42,784 nucleotides of DNA from Nocardioides mangrovicus (GTDB taxonomy: Bacteria > Actinomycetota > Actinomycetes > Propionibacteriales > Nocardioidaceae), in the NCBI RefSeq assembly GCF_003674065.1, contig NZ_RDBE01000009.1:1-42784 (forward strand), given 5' to 3'. Made by a program: the position numbers and the translations under genes. Below, piece after piece: positions 14,273-22,736 of this stretch. Under the pieces are notes generated by a model. That model was not told the DNA's origin, searched no databases, and was given only the letters and a program-made list of their open reading frames with translations. How positions within the stretch are numbered: position 1 is the first letter of the stretch; every line of letters starts with the position of its first letter.

Positions 14273-15655
14273 TCATGAGTCGAAGCCGAGCCCGAGCGCG
14301 TCGAGCGCATGGATGACCGGACCACGCCGTCCTTCGCGGTGGTCGGCGCGGTCGAGGCCCCGCCGCATGACGGTGACGCCGAGGCTGGTCAGCGGCTCGG
14401 GCGGGAAGGGCAGCGGATGCCGGCGGACCATCGTGAGCCGGGTGCGCTCGGTGTCGCGGCCGGCCAGCCGGTCGAGCATCACCTGGGCGGCGAACCGGGT
14501 GGCCCCGACGCCCAGCCCGGTGAACCCGGCGGCGTAGGCGACGCGGCCGTCGCGAGCCAGGCCGTGGAACGCCACGAACTGCGTGCAGGTGTCGATGGCG
14601 CCCGCCCAGCGGTGGCTGAACCGCACGTCCTCCAGCTGCGGGAAGGTGGCCAGGAAGTGGGAGGCGAGTCGGCGGTAGGTCTCCGGCCGGTCCTCGTAGC
14701 CCGACCGCACGCGGCGCCCGGGGTGGTAGACGGCGTCGTAGCCGCCGTAGAGGATCCTGCCGTCGGCGGTGGGCCGGGAGTAGTGGAACTGGTTGGCCAG
14801 GTCGCCGAACCCCTGCCCGTGGCGCCACCCGATCGCGGCGCGCTGCTCGGTGGTGAGGGGCTCGGTCATCAGCACGTAGTCGTAGACCGGGATCGTCAGC
14901 AGCCGGGTGCGCCGCAGCAGCGAGGGAAAGGCGTTGGTGGCCAGCGCGACCCGCTCGGCGCGCACGACGCCGCGATCGGTGCGCACCGTCGTGCCCTCCA
15001 GCGCCAGCGCGCGCGTCTGCTCGTGGATGCGCACGCCCGCCTCGGTCGCGGCCCGGGCCAGCTCGCGGGCCAGCTTCGCGGGGTGCACCAGCGCGCAGTC
15101 CTCGCGGTCCCACACACCGCCCAGGAACAGCGGGCTGTCGATCTCGGCGCGGACGGCTGCGGTGTCGAGGCGCTCGCCGTCGAGCTCGTCGAGCCACGCC
15201 AGCTGGTGCTCCTCGGTGGCGACGTCCAGCTCGCCCACCCGCGCGAAGTCCACGTCGAGCCCGGCGACGTCGCGCTCCAGGCCGTCCAGGTTCTCCCGGC
15301 CCAGCCGCACCAGGTCGTCGTACTCGCCCGGCCAGCGCGAGCGGCCGTTGCCCTCGCCGTGGGTCAGACTGGCCTCGCAGAACCCGCCGTTGCGCCCGGA
15401 GGCCGCCCAGCCGACGCTGCCCGCCTCCACCACGACGACGTCGAGCGAGGGCTCCTCGCGCTTGGCCAGCAGCGCCGTCCACAGCCCGCAGTAGCCCGCC
15501 CCGACCACGACGAGGTCGGCCGTGATGTCTCCGGCCAGCGGCTCGTAGGACGCACCGGGGGCGTCCTCGATCCAGAACACCCGCGGGACGCTGGTGGCCA
15601 GCGACCGCTCAACCAACGCCGCGGCCGGGGCGTGGCGTTCGTAGGCGGTCCTCAT
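14273..15655 (-). CDS. FAD-dependent amine oxidase (DAO / PuuB-like)
   Basis: A 460-residue DAO-fold flavoenzyme. The dinucleotide site is DLVVVGAGYCGLWTALLAK (GAGYCG at residues 52-57), followed by VVVEAGSVGWAASGRNGGFCE, where the GRNGG motif is diagnostic of the gamma-glutamylputrescine oxidase / glycine oxidase group. The C-terminal FAD contact is VAYAAGFTGLGVGATRFAAQV. PuuB oxidises gamma-glutamylputrescine to an aminoaldehyde; the aldehyde dehydrogenase downstream would take the product. No gamma-glutamylputrescine synthetase (PuuA) is visible here. The ATG (15655) overlaps the stop of the PucR gene as ATGA, so regulator and enzyme are co-translated. Confidence 0.86.
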   Translation of the reverse strand: MRTAYERHAPAAALVERSLATSVPRVFWIEDAPGASYEPLAGDITADLVVVGAGYCGLWTALLAKREEPSLDVVVVEAGSVGWAASGRNGGFCEASLTHGEGNGRSRWPGEYDDLVRLGRENLDGLERDVAGLDVDFARVGELDVATEEHQLAWLDELDGERLDTAAVRAEIDSPLFLGGVWDREDCALVHPAKLARELARAATEAGVRIHEQTRALALEGTTVRTDRGVVRAERVALATNAFPSLLRRTRLLTIPVYDYVLMTEPLTTEQRAAIGWRHGQGFGDLANQFHYSRPTADGRILYGGYDAVYHPGRRVRSGYEDRPETYRRLASHFLATFPQLEDVRFSHRWAGAIDTCTQFVAFHGLARDGRVAYAAGFTGLGVGATRFAAQVMLDRLAGRDTERTRLTMVRRHPLPFPPEPLTSLGVTVMRRGLDRADHREGRRGPVIHALDALGLGFDS

Positions 15656-17190
15656 GCCTGCACCTCGCGGGCCAGCAGGGCGAACCGCAGCGCGGTGAGG
15701 GTGTCGGGGTCGTCGAGCCGACGGCCCAGCACCTGCTCGGCGCGCGACAGCCGGGCGTAGTAGGCCGGACGGGAGAGGAAGAGCGCGGCCGCCGCGGCGG
15801 TCTTGTTGCCCGGGTGGGCGACATGGGCGGCCACCACCTCGAGCAGTCCCTCGGTCTCCAGGTCGCGCAGCTGGCGTTCGGCGAACAGCGAGATCCGCTC
15901 GTCGTCGCCGAGCAGGGTGAGCAGGCCGCGCAGCCCGACGTCGTCGAGGCGGTGCACGCCCTCGGTGTCGCCGGGCACCGCCCGCAGCACCTGGCCGCTC
16001 TCGCGCAGGGCCGATCCGACGTCGCCCGCCGTCGTGACCGTCCGACCCACGCCGAACGCCGCCGGCACGCGGCGAGACGTCGCCAGTGCCCAGCGATCCA
16101 CGGCCTCGACCGGGTCGAGGGTCGCGGGCAACGAGAGCAGGATCCGCGGCGAGCGCTGCACGACGTCGGCCACCGCGGCGAGCTCGTGCGAGGCGGCGGT
16201 GGACACGGCCGCGGTCACCAGGTCCTCCGCCGTTCGCGAGCCGGTCGGGCGGGCCGAGACGGCCACCAGGTGACGTCCCGCCTGCGGCCACGCGAGCCGG
16301 TCGGCTGCCCGCCGGGTCTCGGGGTGGTCGGGGTCGGCGACGAGCCGGTCGATCAGCTCGCCGTGGCGGCGGCGCACCAGCGTCTCGCGGTCGCGGGTGT
16401 GGAGCAGGTGCAGCGCCACGGCGCCCGCCCCGCGCTCGATGACCGCGACGACCCGCGGCTCCGGCGGCCGCGGGCAGTCGAGCACCAGCCGGCCCCAGCG
16501 GCGCGCCGGGGCGCCGAGGTGGGTGACCAGCCAGCCTGCCGAGGCGTCCCACGACGTCCGGCCGCGGACCTCGACGCGCCGCGAGCGCACGCTCCAGTCG
16601 TCGAGGAAGCCGTCGTCGCCCTGCGGCCCGAGCACGTAGTCGACCACGCGGTGGTCGCCGTCCTCGACCACCGCGGTGGCCGCGGCCAGGTCGCGCACGG
16701 CCCGCAGGATCTCGGCCGGTCCGGCCTCGGTGATGGCCAGGTCCGTGAAGGTGTCGTGCACCTGCTCGCTCTCGCGCAGCGCGGTGACCTGGGCGTCGAC
16801 CACCCGCTCGCCGACCTCCTGGGCCACCGCGGCGAAGCTGACCTCGCGACGCAGTTCGACCAACGGCAGCCCGGCGCGGCCGCAGGCCGAGACCAGCTCG
16901 CCGGGCAGCCCCTCGCGCCAGCGCCGCCCCAGCTCGACGACCAGCCCGGCCGCCTGGACCTCGCCCAGGCTGCGGGCGAACCCGGCCAGCGACGCGGGCT
17001 CGTCGGGCAACGCGATGCCGGTGGTGAGCACCAGGTCGCCGGCGCGCAGCAGCCGGGCGATGTCGGCCAGCTCGGTGACGTGCACCCATCGCACCTCGCG
17101 GTCCAGCTGCAGCTGGCCGGTCAGCACGCGCGGCTCGCCGGCGGCGAGGACGGGAGTGGCCAGCACGTCGGCCACGCTAGGCAACGCCAC
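15652..17190 (-). CDS. PucR-family transcriptional regulator
   Basis: A 512-residue regulator with the PucR layout: an N-terminal PucR ligand domain (PSVADVLATPVLAAGEPRVL, then WVHVTELADIARLLRAGDLVLTTGIAL), a central region, and a C-terminal PucR-type HTH (VAAHVAHPGNKTAAAAALFLSRPAYYARLSRAEQVLGRRL). Members control purine, amine or amino-acid catabolism. I start at GTG 17190 because GGAG stands 6 bases upstream; the longer frame from TTG 17217 lacks a ribosome site and TTGACA there may be a -35 element. It is the first gene of the leftward amine-oxidation operon and diverges from mmsA, so it probably controls both directions. Confidence 0.87.
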   Translation of the reverse strand: MALPSVADVLATPVLAAGEPRVLTGQLQLDREVRWVHVTELADIARLLRAGDLVLTTGIALPDEPASLAGFARSLGEVQAAGLVVELGRRWREGLPGELVSACGRAGLPLVELRREVSFAAVAQEVGERVVDAQVTALRESEQVHDTFTDLAITEAGPAEILRAVRDLAAATAVVEDGDHRVVDYVLGPQGDDGFLDDWSVRSRRVEVRGRTSWDASAGWLVTHLGAPARRWGRLVLDCPRPPEPRVVAVIERGAGAVALHLLHTRDRETLVRRRHGELIDRLVADPDHPETRRAADRLAWPQAGRHLVAVSARPTGSRTAEDLVTAAVSTAASHELAAVADVVQRSPRILLSLPATLDPVEAVDRWALATSRRVPAAFGVGRTVTTAGDVGSALRESGQVLRAVPGDTEGVHRLDDVGLRGLLTLLGDDERISLFAERQLRDLETEGLLEVVAAHVAHPGNKTAAAAALFLSRPAYYARLSRAEQVLGRRLDDPDTLTALRFALLAREVQA

Positions 17191-17202
17191 CACCGGCTCC
17201 GT

Positions 17203-17248
17203 CCGACGATCTGTCAACCGAGACGACCAAGAGCATACGGTTCGTCGG
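17203..17248. promoter_or_regulatory. Divergent promoter region with spaced inverted repeat
   Basis: The 95 bases between the PucR and mmsA starts contain CCGACGA (17203-17209) and its complement TCGTCGG (17242-17248), and TTGACA on the minus strand at 17212-17217. The arms are 32 bases apart, about three helical turns, compatible with looping by a PucR dimer. This is suggestive only. Confidence 0.3.
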
Positions 17249-17285
17249 GACGCGACCGACGTGCGGACCCACCAAGGTGGACCGC

Positions 17286-18803
17286 ATGACCATCTCGCAC
17301 TGGATCGACGGCCAGGAGGACGCCGGCACGTCCGGCCGTCTCCTCGACGTGACCAACCCCGCCACGGGCGTAGTGAGCGGCCAGGTGGCCCTCGCCGACG
17401 CCGCCGACGCCGAGCGTGCGATCGCCGGCGCGGCCGCCGCGGCCACCGCCTGGGGCGAGACGTCGTTGGCGCGGCGGACCCAGGTCGTGTTCGCCTTCCG
17501 CGAGCTGCTCAACGCCCGCAAGGGCGAGCTGGCCGAGATCATCACCAGCGAGCACGGCAAGGTCTTCTCCGACGCGATGGGCGAGATCGCCCGCGGCCAG
17601 GAGGTCGTGGAGTTCGCCTGCGGCATCAACCACCTGCTCAAGGGCGGCCACTCCCCGTCGGCCTCGACCGGCGTGGACGTGCACTCGCTGCGGGCGCCGC
17701 TGGGCGTCGTCGGCATCATCAGCCCGTTCAACTTCCCGGCCATGGTGCCGATGTGGTTCTTCCCGGTGGCCATCGCCGCCGGCAACGCGGTGGTGCTGAA
17801 GCCCAGCGAGAAGGACCCGAGCGCGTCGCTGTGGCTGGCCCGGCTCTGGCGCGAGGCCGGTCTCCCCGACGGCGTCTTCACCGTGCTGCAGGGCGACAAG
17901 GTGGCCGTCGACGCGCTGCTCACCGACGAGCGCGTCAAGGCCGTCTCCTTCGTCGGCTCCACCCCGATCGCGCAGTACGTCTACGAGACCGCCAGCGCGC
18001 ACGGCAAGCGCGTCCAGGCGCTGGGCGGGGCCAAGAACCACATGGTGGTGCTGCCCGACGCCGACCTCGACCTGGCCGCCGACTCCGCGGTCAACGCCGG
18101 CTTCGGCAGCGCCGGGGAGCGGTGCATGGCCATCAGCGTGCTGGTCGCCGTGGGCGGCATCGCCGACGAGCTGGTCGCACGCATCGCCGACCGCGCGGGC
18201 GACGTCGTCGTGGGCGACGGTCGCCGCCGGCAGGGTGGCGGTGGTGAGAAGGAGCCCGACATGGGCCCGCTGGTCACCCAGGCCCACCGCGACAAGGTCA
18301 GCTCCTTCATCGACGCCGGCGAGGAGGCGGGCGCCAAGGTCGTCGTCGACGGCCGCACGGTGCAGGCCGACGGCGCGGCGGACGGCTTCTGGCTCGGCCC
18401 GACCCTCTTCGACCACGTCACGCCGCAGATGAGCATCTACACCGAGGAGATCTTCGGTCCGGTGCTCAGCGTCGTCCGGGTGGAGACCTACGAGGACGCC
18501 ATCGAGCTCGTCAACGCCAACCCCTACGGCAACGGCACGGCCATCTTCACCAACGACGGCGGCGCCGCCCGGCGCTTCGAGAACGACGTCGAGGTCGGCA
18601 TGATCGGCGTCAACGTGCCAATCCCGGTGCCGGTGGCCTACTACTCCTTCGGCGGCTGGAAGAACTCGCTGTTCGGTGACACCCACGCCCACGGCACCGA
18701 GGGCGTGCACTTCTTCACCCGCGGCAAGGTCGTCACCAGCCGCTGGCCCGAGCCGACCACCGAGGCGCGTGCCCTGGCGCTCGGGATGCCGACCAATGCC
18801 TGA
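17286..18803 (+). CDS. mmsA: CoA-acylating (methyl)malonate-semialdehyde dehydrogenase
   Basis: A 505-residue aldehyde dehydrogenase of the MMSDH group, which converts (methyl)malonate semialdehyde with CoA and NAD to acetyl- or propionyl-CoA and CO2. The catalytic Cys280 is in GFGSAGERCMAIS; the general-base Glu of ordinary ALDHs is replaced in GGAKNHMVV, as expected for MMSDH. ISPFNFPAMVPMWFFPVAIA is also diagnostic. ATG 17286 follows AAGGTGG by 5 bases. It overlaps the aminotransferase gene by 8 bases. In this context it would consume the semialdehyde made by the aminotransferase from beta-alanine or a related amino acid. Confidence 0.93.
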   Translation: MTISHWIDGQEDAGTSGRLLDVTNPATGVVSGQVALADAADAERAIAGAAAAATAWGETSLARRTQVVFAFRELLNARKGELAEIITSEHGKVFSDAMGEIARGQEVVEFACGINHLLKGGHSPSASTGVDVHSLRAPLGVVGIISPFNFPAMVPMWFFPVAIAAGNAVVLKPSEKDPSASLWLARLWREAGLPDGVFTVLQGDKVAVDALLTDERVKAVSFVGSTPIAQYVYETASAHGKRVQALGGAKNHMVVLPDADLDLAADSAVNAGFGSAGERCMAISVLVAVGGIADELVARIADRAGDVVVGDGRRRQGGGGEKEPDMGPLVTQAHRDKVSSFIDAGEEAGAKVVVDGRTVQADGAADGFWLGPTLFDHVTPQMSIYTEEIFGPVLSVVRVETYEDAIELVNANPYGNGTAIFTNDGGAARRFENDVEVGMIGVNVPIPVPVAYYSFGGWKNSLFGDTHAHGTEGVHFFTRGKVVTSRWPEPTTEARALALGMPTNA

Positions 18804-20133
18804 GCTGTCGCCCGAGGAGGTCTACGACCTCGACCGCGCCCACGTCTTCCACTCCTGGTCGGCGCAGCAGAAGATCTCGCCGATGGTGATCGCCGACGCC
18901 GAGGGCAGCTGGGTCACCACCGGTGAGGGGAGGCGGCTGCTGGACTTCACCAGCCAGCTCGTCTTCACCAACCTCGGGCACAAGCACCCGCGGATCGTCG
19001 AGGCGATCCAGCGGCAGGCCGTCGAGCTGTGCACGGCCGCGCCGGCCACGGCGGTGGAGTCGCGCGCGGTCGCCGCCGCGCTCATCGCCGGCAAGGCGCC
19101 CGACGGCATGCAGCACGTGTTCTTCACCAACGGCGGCGCCGACGCCAACGAGCACGCGATCCGGATGGCACGGCTGCACACCGGCCGGCACAAGGTGCTC
19201 TCGCGCTACCGGTCCTACCACGGCGGCACGCACCTGGCCGTCAACGTCACGGGCGACCCGCGCCGCTTCGCCAGCGACGACGCCACCGCCGGCACCGTGC
19301 ACTTCCTCGGCCCGTTCCTCTACCGCAGCGCCTTCCACGCCACCAGCGAGGCCGAGGAGTGCGAGCGCGCGCTGGCCCACCTGCAGCAGGTGATCGAGCT
19401 CGAGGGGGCGGCCACCATCGCCGCGATCGTGCTCGAGTCGATCCCCGGCACCGCCGGCATCATGGTCCCGCCGCCGGGCTACCTGCGCGGGGTCCGCGAG
19501 CTCTGCGACCGCTACGGCATCGTCTTGGTCCTCGACGAGGTGATGGCGGGCTTCGGCCGCGCCGGTCGCTGGTTTGCCTACGAGCTCGACGCCGCCGACG
19601 GCGGGTGGAGGCCCGACCTCATCACCTTCGCCAAGGGCGTCAACTCCGGCTACGTGCCGCTGGGCGGCGTGGTCATCAGCCGGGCGATCTACGACACCTT
19701 CGCCGAGCGTCCCTACCCCGGCGGGCTGACCTACTCCGGCCACCCGCTGGCCTGCGCCGCCGCCGTCGCCACCATCCGCGCGATGGACGAGGAGGGCAGC
19801 GTGGCGAACGCCGAGCGGCTGGGTCGCGAGGTGTTCGGGCCCGGGCTGGCCCAGATCGCCGAGCGGCACGACGTCGTCGGCGAGGTCCGCGGCGTCGGGG
19901 CGTTCTGGGCGCTGGAGCTGGTGAGCGACCCGGCCACGCGCGAGCCGCTGGCCCCCACCGGCGGCACCAGCCCGCAGATGGCGGCCGTGGTCGAGGCCTG
20001 CAAGGCCGAGGGTCTGCTGCCGTTCGCCAACTCCGGGCGGATCCACGTCGTCCCGCCGATCAACATCAGCGACGACGACGCGCGGCTGGGCCTCGACATG
20101 CTCGACCGCGCGCTGGAGAAGTCCGCTGGCTGA
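18796..20133 (+). CDS. Class III (omega-amino acid) aminotransferase
   Basis: A 445-residue PLP enzyme of the aspartate-aminotransferase-like class III group. The PLP lysine is Lys280 in LITFAKGVNSGYVPLGGV, the PLP-nitrogen Asp is Asp247 in LVLDEVMAGFGRAG, and FFTNGGADANEHAIRMAR and YRSYHGGTHLA are standard. Such enzymes transfer the amino group of beta-alanine, GABA, beta-aminoisobutyrate or diamines to pyruvate. Its 8-base overlap with mmsA argues that the product is a malonate-type semialdehyde, so beta-alanine or beta-aminoisobutyrate is the likeliest substrate; this is inference. The permease gene starts 2 bases after its stop. Confidence 0.9.
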   Translation: MPELSPEEVYDLDRAHVFHSWSAQQKISPMVIADAEGSWVTTGEGRRLLDFTSQLVFTNLGHKHPRIVEAIQRQAVELCTAAPATAVESRAVAAALIAGKAPDGMQHVFFTNGGADANEHAIRMARLHTGRHKVLSRYRSYHGGTHLAVNVTGDPRRFASDDATAGTVHFLGPFLYRSAFHATSEAEECERALAHLQQVIELEGAATIAAIVLESIPGTAGIMVPPPGYLRGVRELCDRYGIVLVLDEVMAGFGRAGRWFAYELDAADGGWRPDLITFAKGVNSGYVPLGGVVISRAIYDTFAERPYPGGLTYSGHPLACAAAVATIRAMDEEGSVANAERLGREVFGPGLAQIAERHDVVGEVRGVGAFWALELVSDPATREPLAPTGGTSPQMAAVVEACKAEGLLPFANSGRIHVVPPINISDDDARLGLDMLDRALEKSAG

Positions 20134-20134
20134 G

Positions 20135-21562
20135 GTGCGCACGGCTGCCGTGGTCTCGCGGCAGCTGCGATTGCTTCCCCTGGTCGGCGTGCTGTTCTTC
20201 AGCGTCTCCGGCGGCCCCTACGGGCTGGAGGAGACCATCTCCAGCTCGGGGCCGGGCATGACGATGGTGCTGCTGCTGGTGGTGCCGCTGGTCTTCGGGC
20301 TGCCGTGCGCGCTGATGGTGGCCGAGCTCGGGTCGGCGCTGCCCCTGGAGGGCGGTTACTACTACTGGTGCAAGGTCGCGCTGGGGCAGGGCGCGGGCGT
20401 GGTGCAGGGCATCTGGAACTGGCTGCTGACCTTCCTCGACACCGCGCTCTACCCGATCGTCTTCGCCGACTACATGGCCCAGTGGATCCCCGGCACCCGC
20501 CGGGGCGAGCACGTCTGGTTCTCCTTCTTCGGCGGCGCTTTCTCCGCCGACACCCACTGGCTGGTGGCCGTGGCGTTCATGGTGCCGCTGGCCTGGCTCA
20601 ACGTCCGCGGCACCCGGCTGGTGGGGGAGACCTCGGTCGCGCTGATGGTGGTGGTCCTCGCGCCGTTCGCCGTGCTGACGCTCTACGGTCTGGTGCAGCT
20701 GCTGCGCTACCCGGTCGAGCTGTTCCCGACCTTCACGCTGCCCGGGCAGCACGTCGGGGCCGCCTTCGGGGCGGGGCTGGGCGTCGTCATCTGGAACTAC
20801 ATCGGCTGGGAGTCGCCGAGCACCCTGCTGGGCGAGATCGACCGGCCCCAGCGCACCTACCTGCGCGCGCTGATGCTCAGCCTGCCGCTCATCACGCTCA
20901 GCTACGTGCTGCCGATGCTCGCGACGCTCGGCTCGGGCCTCCACCGCGGTCACGAGACCGCCTGGGAGGACGGCGACTTCGCCTCCGTCGGCCGGCTGCT
21001 CGCCGGGCACTGGCTGTTCGTGCTCATCGTCATCGGCGCCGTCGTCTCCCAGGTGGGGCTGTTCTCCTCGCTGCTGATGTCGGGCGCCCGCGTGCCCCGG
21101 GTGATGGCGGCCGACGGCTACCTGCCGGACTGGCTGGCCCACGACCACCCGCGCTACGGCACCCCGGCGCGGGCGATCGTCGTCTCCTGCGTCATCTTCG
21201 CGATCTTCTGCATGATGGACTTCAGCGCGCTGGTCGACGCCGACGTCATCCTCAACCTGGCCTGCCTGCTCATGCAGTTCGTGGCGCTCATCGTGATGCG
21301 CCGGCGCTTCCCGGCGCTGCGTCGCCCCTACCGGGTGCCAGGCGGCGCGGCCGGTCCGTGGCTGCTCCTGGCCGGTCCGGCGGTGTTCACGGTGTGGCTG
21401 AGCTGGAGCACCTTCGATGAGGAGCCGGCGGCCTTCTGGATCGGCCTCGTGATGCTCCTGCTGGGCTGGGCGTCCTACCCGGCCACCCGGCGCTGGGTGA
21501 AGCGCGAGCGCCCGGACGCCGACGTCGACCTGAGCGCGCTGGAGGTCACGCCGCGGGGCTGA
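20135..21562 (+). CDS. APC-family amino acid/amine permease
   Basis: A 475-residue integral membrane protein with about 12 hydrophobic segments. The first helix contains the substrate-site motif FFSVSGGPYGLEE (the GGPxG type of the APC superfamily), and the region YYYWCKVALGQGAGVVQGIWNWL and ARVPRVMAADGYLPDWLA match the family. It starts with GTG 20135, 2 bases after the aminotransferase stop, so it is the last gene of the operon and presumably imports the amine or amino acid that the locus degrades. It overlaps the convergent MFS gene by 17 bases. Confidence 0.9.
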   Translation: MRTAAVVSRQLRLLPLVGVLFFSVSGGPYGLEETISSSGPGMTMVLLLVVPLVFGLPCALMVAELGSALPLEGGYYYWCKVALGQGAGVVQGIWNWLLTFLDTALYPIVFADYMAQWIPGTRRGEHVWFSFFGGAFSADTHWLVAVAFMVPLAWLNVRGTRLVGETSVALMVVVLAPFAVLTLYGLVQLLRYPVELFPTFTLPGQHVGAAFGAGLGVVIWNYIGWESPSTLLGEIDRPQRTYLRALMLSLPLITLSYVLPMLATLGSGLHRGHETAWEDGDFASVGRLLAGHWLFVLIVIGAVVSQVGLFSSLLMSGARVPRVMAADGYLPDWLAHDHPRYGTPARAIVVSCVIFAIFCMMDFSALVDADVILNLACLLMQFVALIVMRRRFPALRRPYRVPGGAAGPWLLLAGPAVFTVWLSWSTFDEEPAAFWIGLVMLLLGWASYPATRRWVKRERPDADVDLSALEVTPRG

Positions 21563-22718
21563 GCTCGTCGCCGTGCGTGCCCGCATGCCGCGGGAGCATC
21601 AGCGCGAAGACCAGCCCGGGCACCGCCCACGCGGCCATGACGACCAGGGCGGCCGTCGGGTGGTGCACCACCACCTGCACCGTGAGCACGACGAACACCG
21701 CGCCCAGGTTGCCGGCCAGCAGCAGGAACCCGGTGGCGGTGCCGGCCCGCGCCGCACCCACGTGCAGCTCGGACCAGTCGAGCACCACCGGCAACGTGCC
21801 GAGCAGCAGGAAGCCCAGCAGCACCAGCGCTGCGGTGGCCACGCCGACGCCGTTGGCCACGGTGAGCAGCAGCATCACGGCCGCCAGCACGAGCGTGGTG
21901 AGCACGCAGTGGGTGCGCCGGACGTCGCGCTTGGCCACGACGCCAGGCAGCACGGCCGCACCGACCACGCCGGCCACCGTCGTGGCGGCGATCATGGCGC
22001 CGGCCACGTCGCGGTGGCCGAAGCCGACCATGATCGTGTCGAGCCACGTGGCGATTGCGTTGTAGCTGCCGAAGCCGACGAACAGCAGGGCGCCGAGCCG
22101 CCAGACGAACGGGTCGTGGCGCAGCCAGCCCAGCGAGGGGTCCCCGTCCTCGACCACGTGGCGGGCCGGAGTGCGCAGCGAGACGAGCGTCGCCAGCCCG
22201 GCCAGCACGGCGAAGCCGGCGTGGACGCCGAGCAGCAGCTGCAGGCCGCCGGCGTCGTAGAGCGACCCGCTGGTGAGCACGGCGAGGAGGATCCCGACGA
22301 ACTGGGCCGCCGAGGCGATGGCGATCGCCGTGGTCTGCTGGGCGGGCGGGAAGTAGCGCGAGGCGATCTTGGTGCTGGCGTTGAGCACCAGCGGCTGGCC
22401 GACCGACATGACGACCTGCCCGACCAGCACCACCGCGTAGGAGCTGGGGTCCACCACGCGGATCAGCGCGCCGCCGGCGGTGAACAGCGCACCGGCGGCC
22501 AGGGCGTGCGTGTAGCGCCGGTCCATCCAGCGTCCGGCCCAGATGGCCAGCACGACGAAGGTGGCGGGGTTGATGACCGCCAGATCGCCGATGGCGCCCT
22601 CGGAGACGCCCATGTCGCGGGCGCTCTGGGTGGTGATGGCGGCGAAGGAGAGCCACAGGAGCTGACTGGCGACGACCAGCAGCGCGAACCCGGTCAGGGC
22701 GAACGCGCGGCTCCTCAC
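21546..22718 (-). CDS. MFS transporter
   Basis: A 390-residue transporter with 12 predicted helices in two halves. The loop between helices 2 and 3 has the MFS motif-A-like GRWMDRRYTHAL; helices are clear throughout (ALTGFALLVVASQLLWLSFA, VVLVGQVVMSVGQPLVLNAS, ALVLLGFLLLGTLPVVLDWS). The central loop is short (RTPARHVVEDGDPSLGWLRHDP). The substrate and direction cannot be inferred. The start is GTG 22716-22718. It is convergent with the permease and lies 18 bases downstream of the nickel transporter stop on the same strand, so it could be transcribed with it. Confidence 0.85.
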   Translation of the reverse strand: MRSRAFALTGFALLVVASQLLWLSFAAITTQSARDMGVSEGAIGDLAVINPATFVVLAIWAGRWMDRRYTHALAAGALFTAGGALIRVVDPSSYAVVLVGQVVMSVGQPLVLNASTKIASRYFPPAQQTTAIAIASAAQFVGILLAVLTSGSLYDAGGLQLLLGVHAGFAVLAGLATLVSLRTPARHVVEDGDPSLGWLRHDPFVWRLGALLFVGFGSYNAIATWLDTIMVGFGHRDVAGAMIAATTVAGVVGAAVLPGVVAKRDVRRTHCVLTTLVLAAVMLLLTVANGVGVATAALVLLGFLLLGTLPVVLDWSELHVGAARAGTATGFLLLAGNLGAVFVVLTVQVVVHHPTAALVVMAAWAVPGLVFALMLPRHAGTHGDELSPAA

Positions 22719-22736
22719 GGCCGACGTTCTATCAGG

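Noticed and set aside
14273-15655. Assignment as a sarcosine or D-amino-acid oxidase
   Set aside because: GRNGG and the neighbouring aminobutyraldehyde dehydrogenase fit the PuuB group better, though the substrate remains open.
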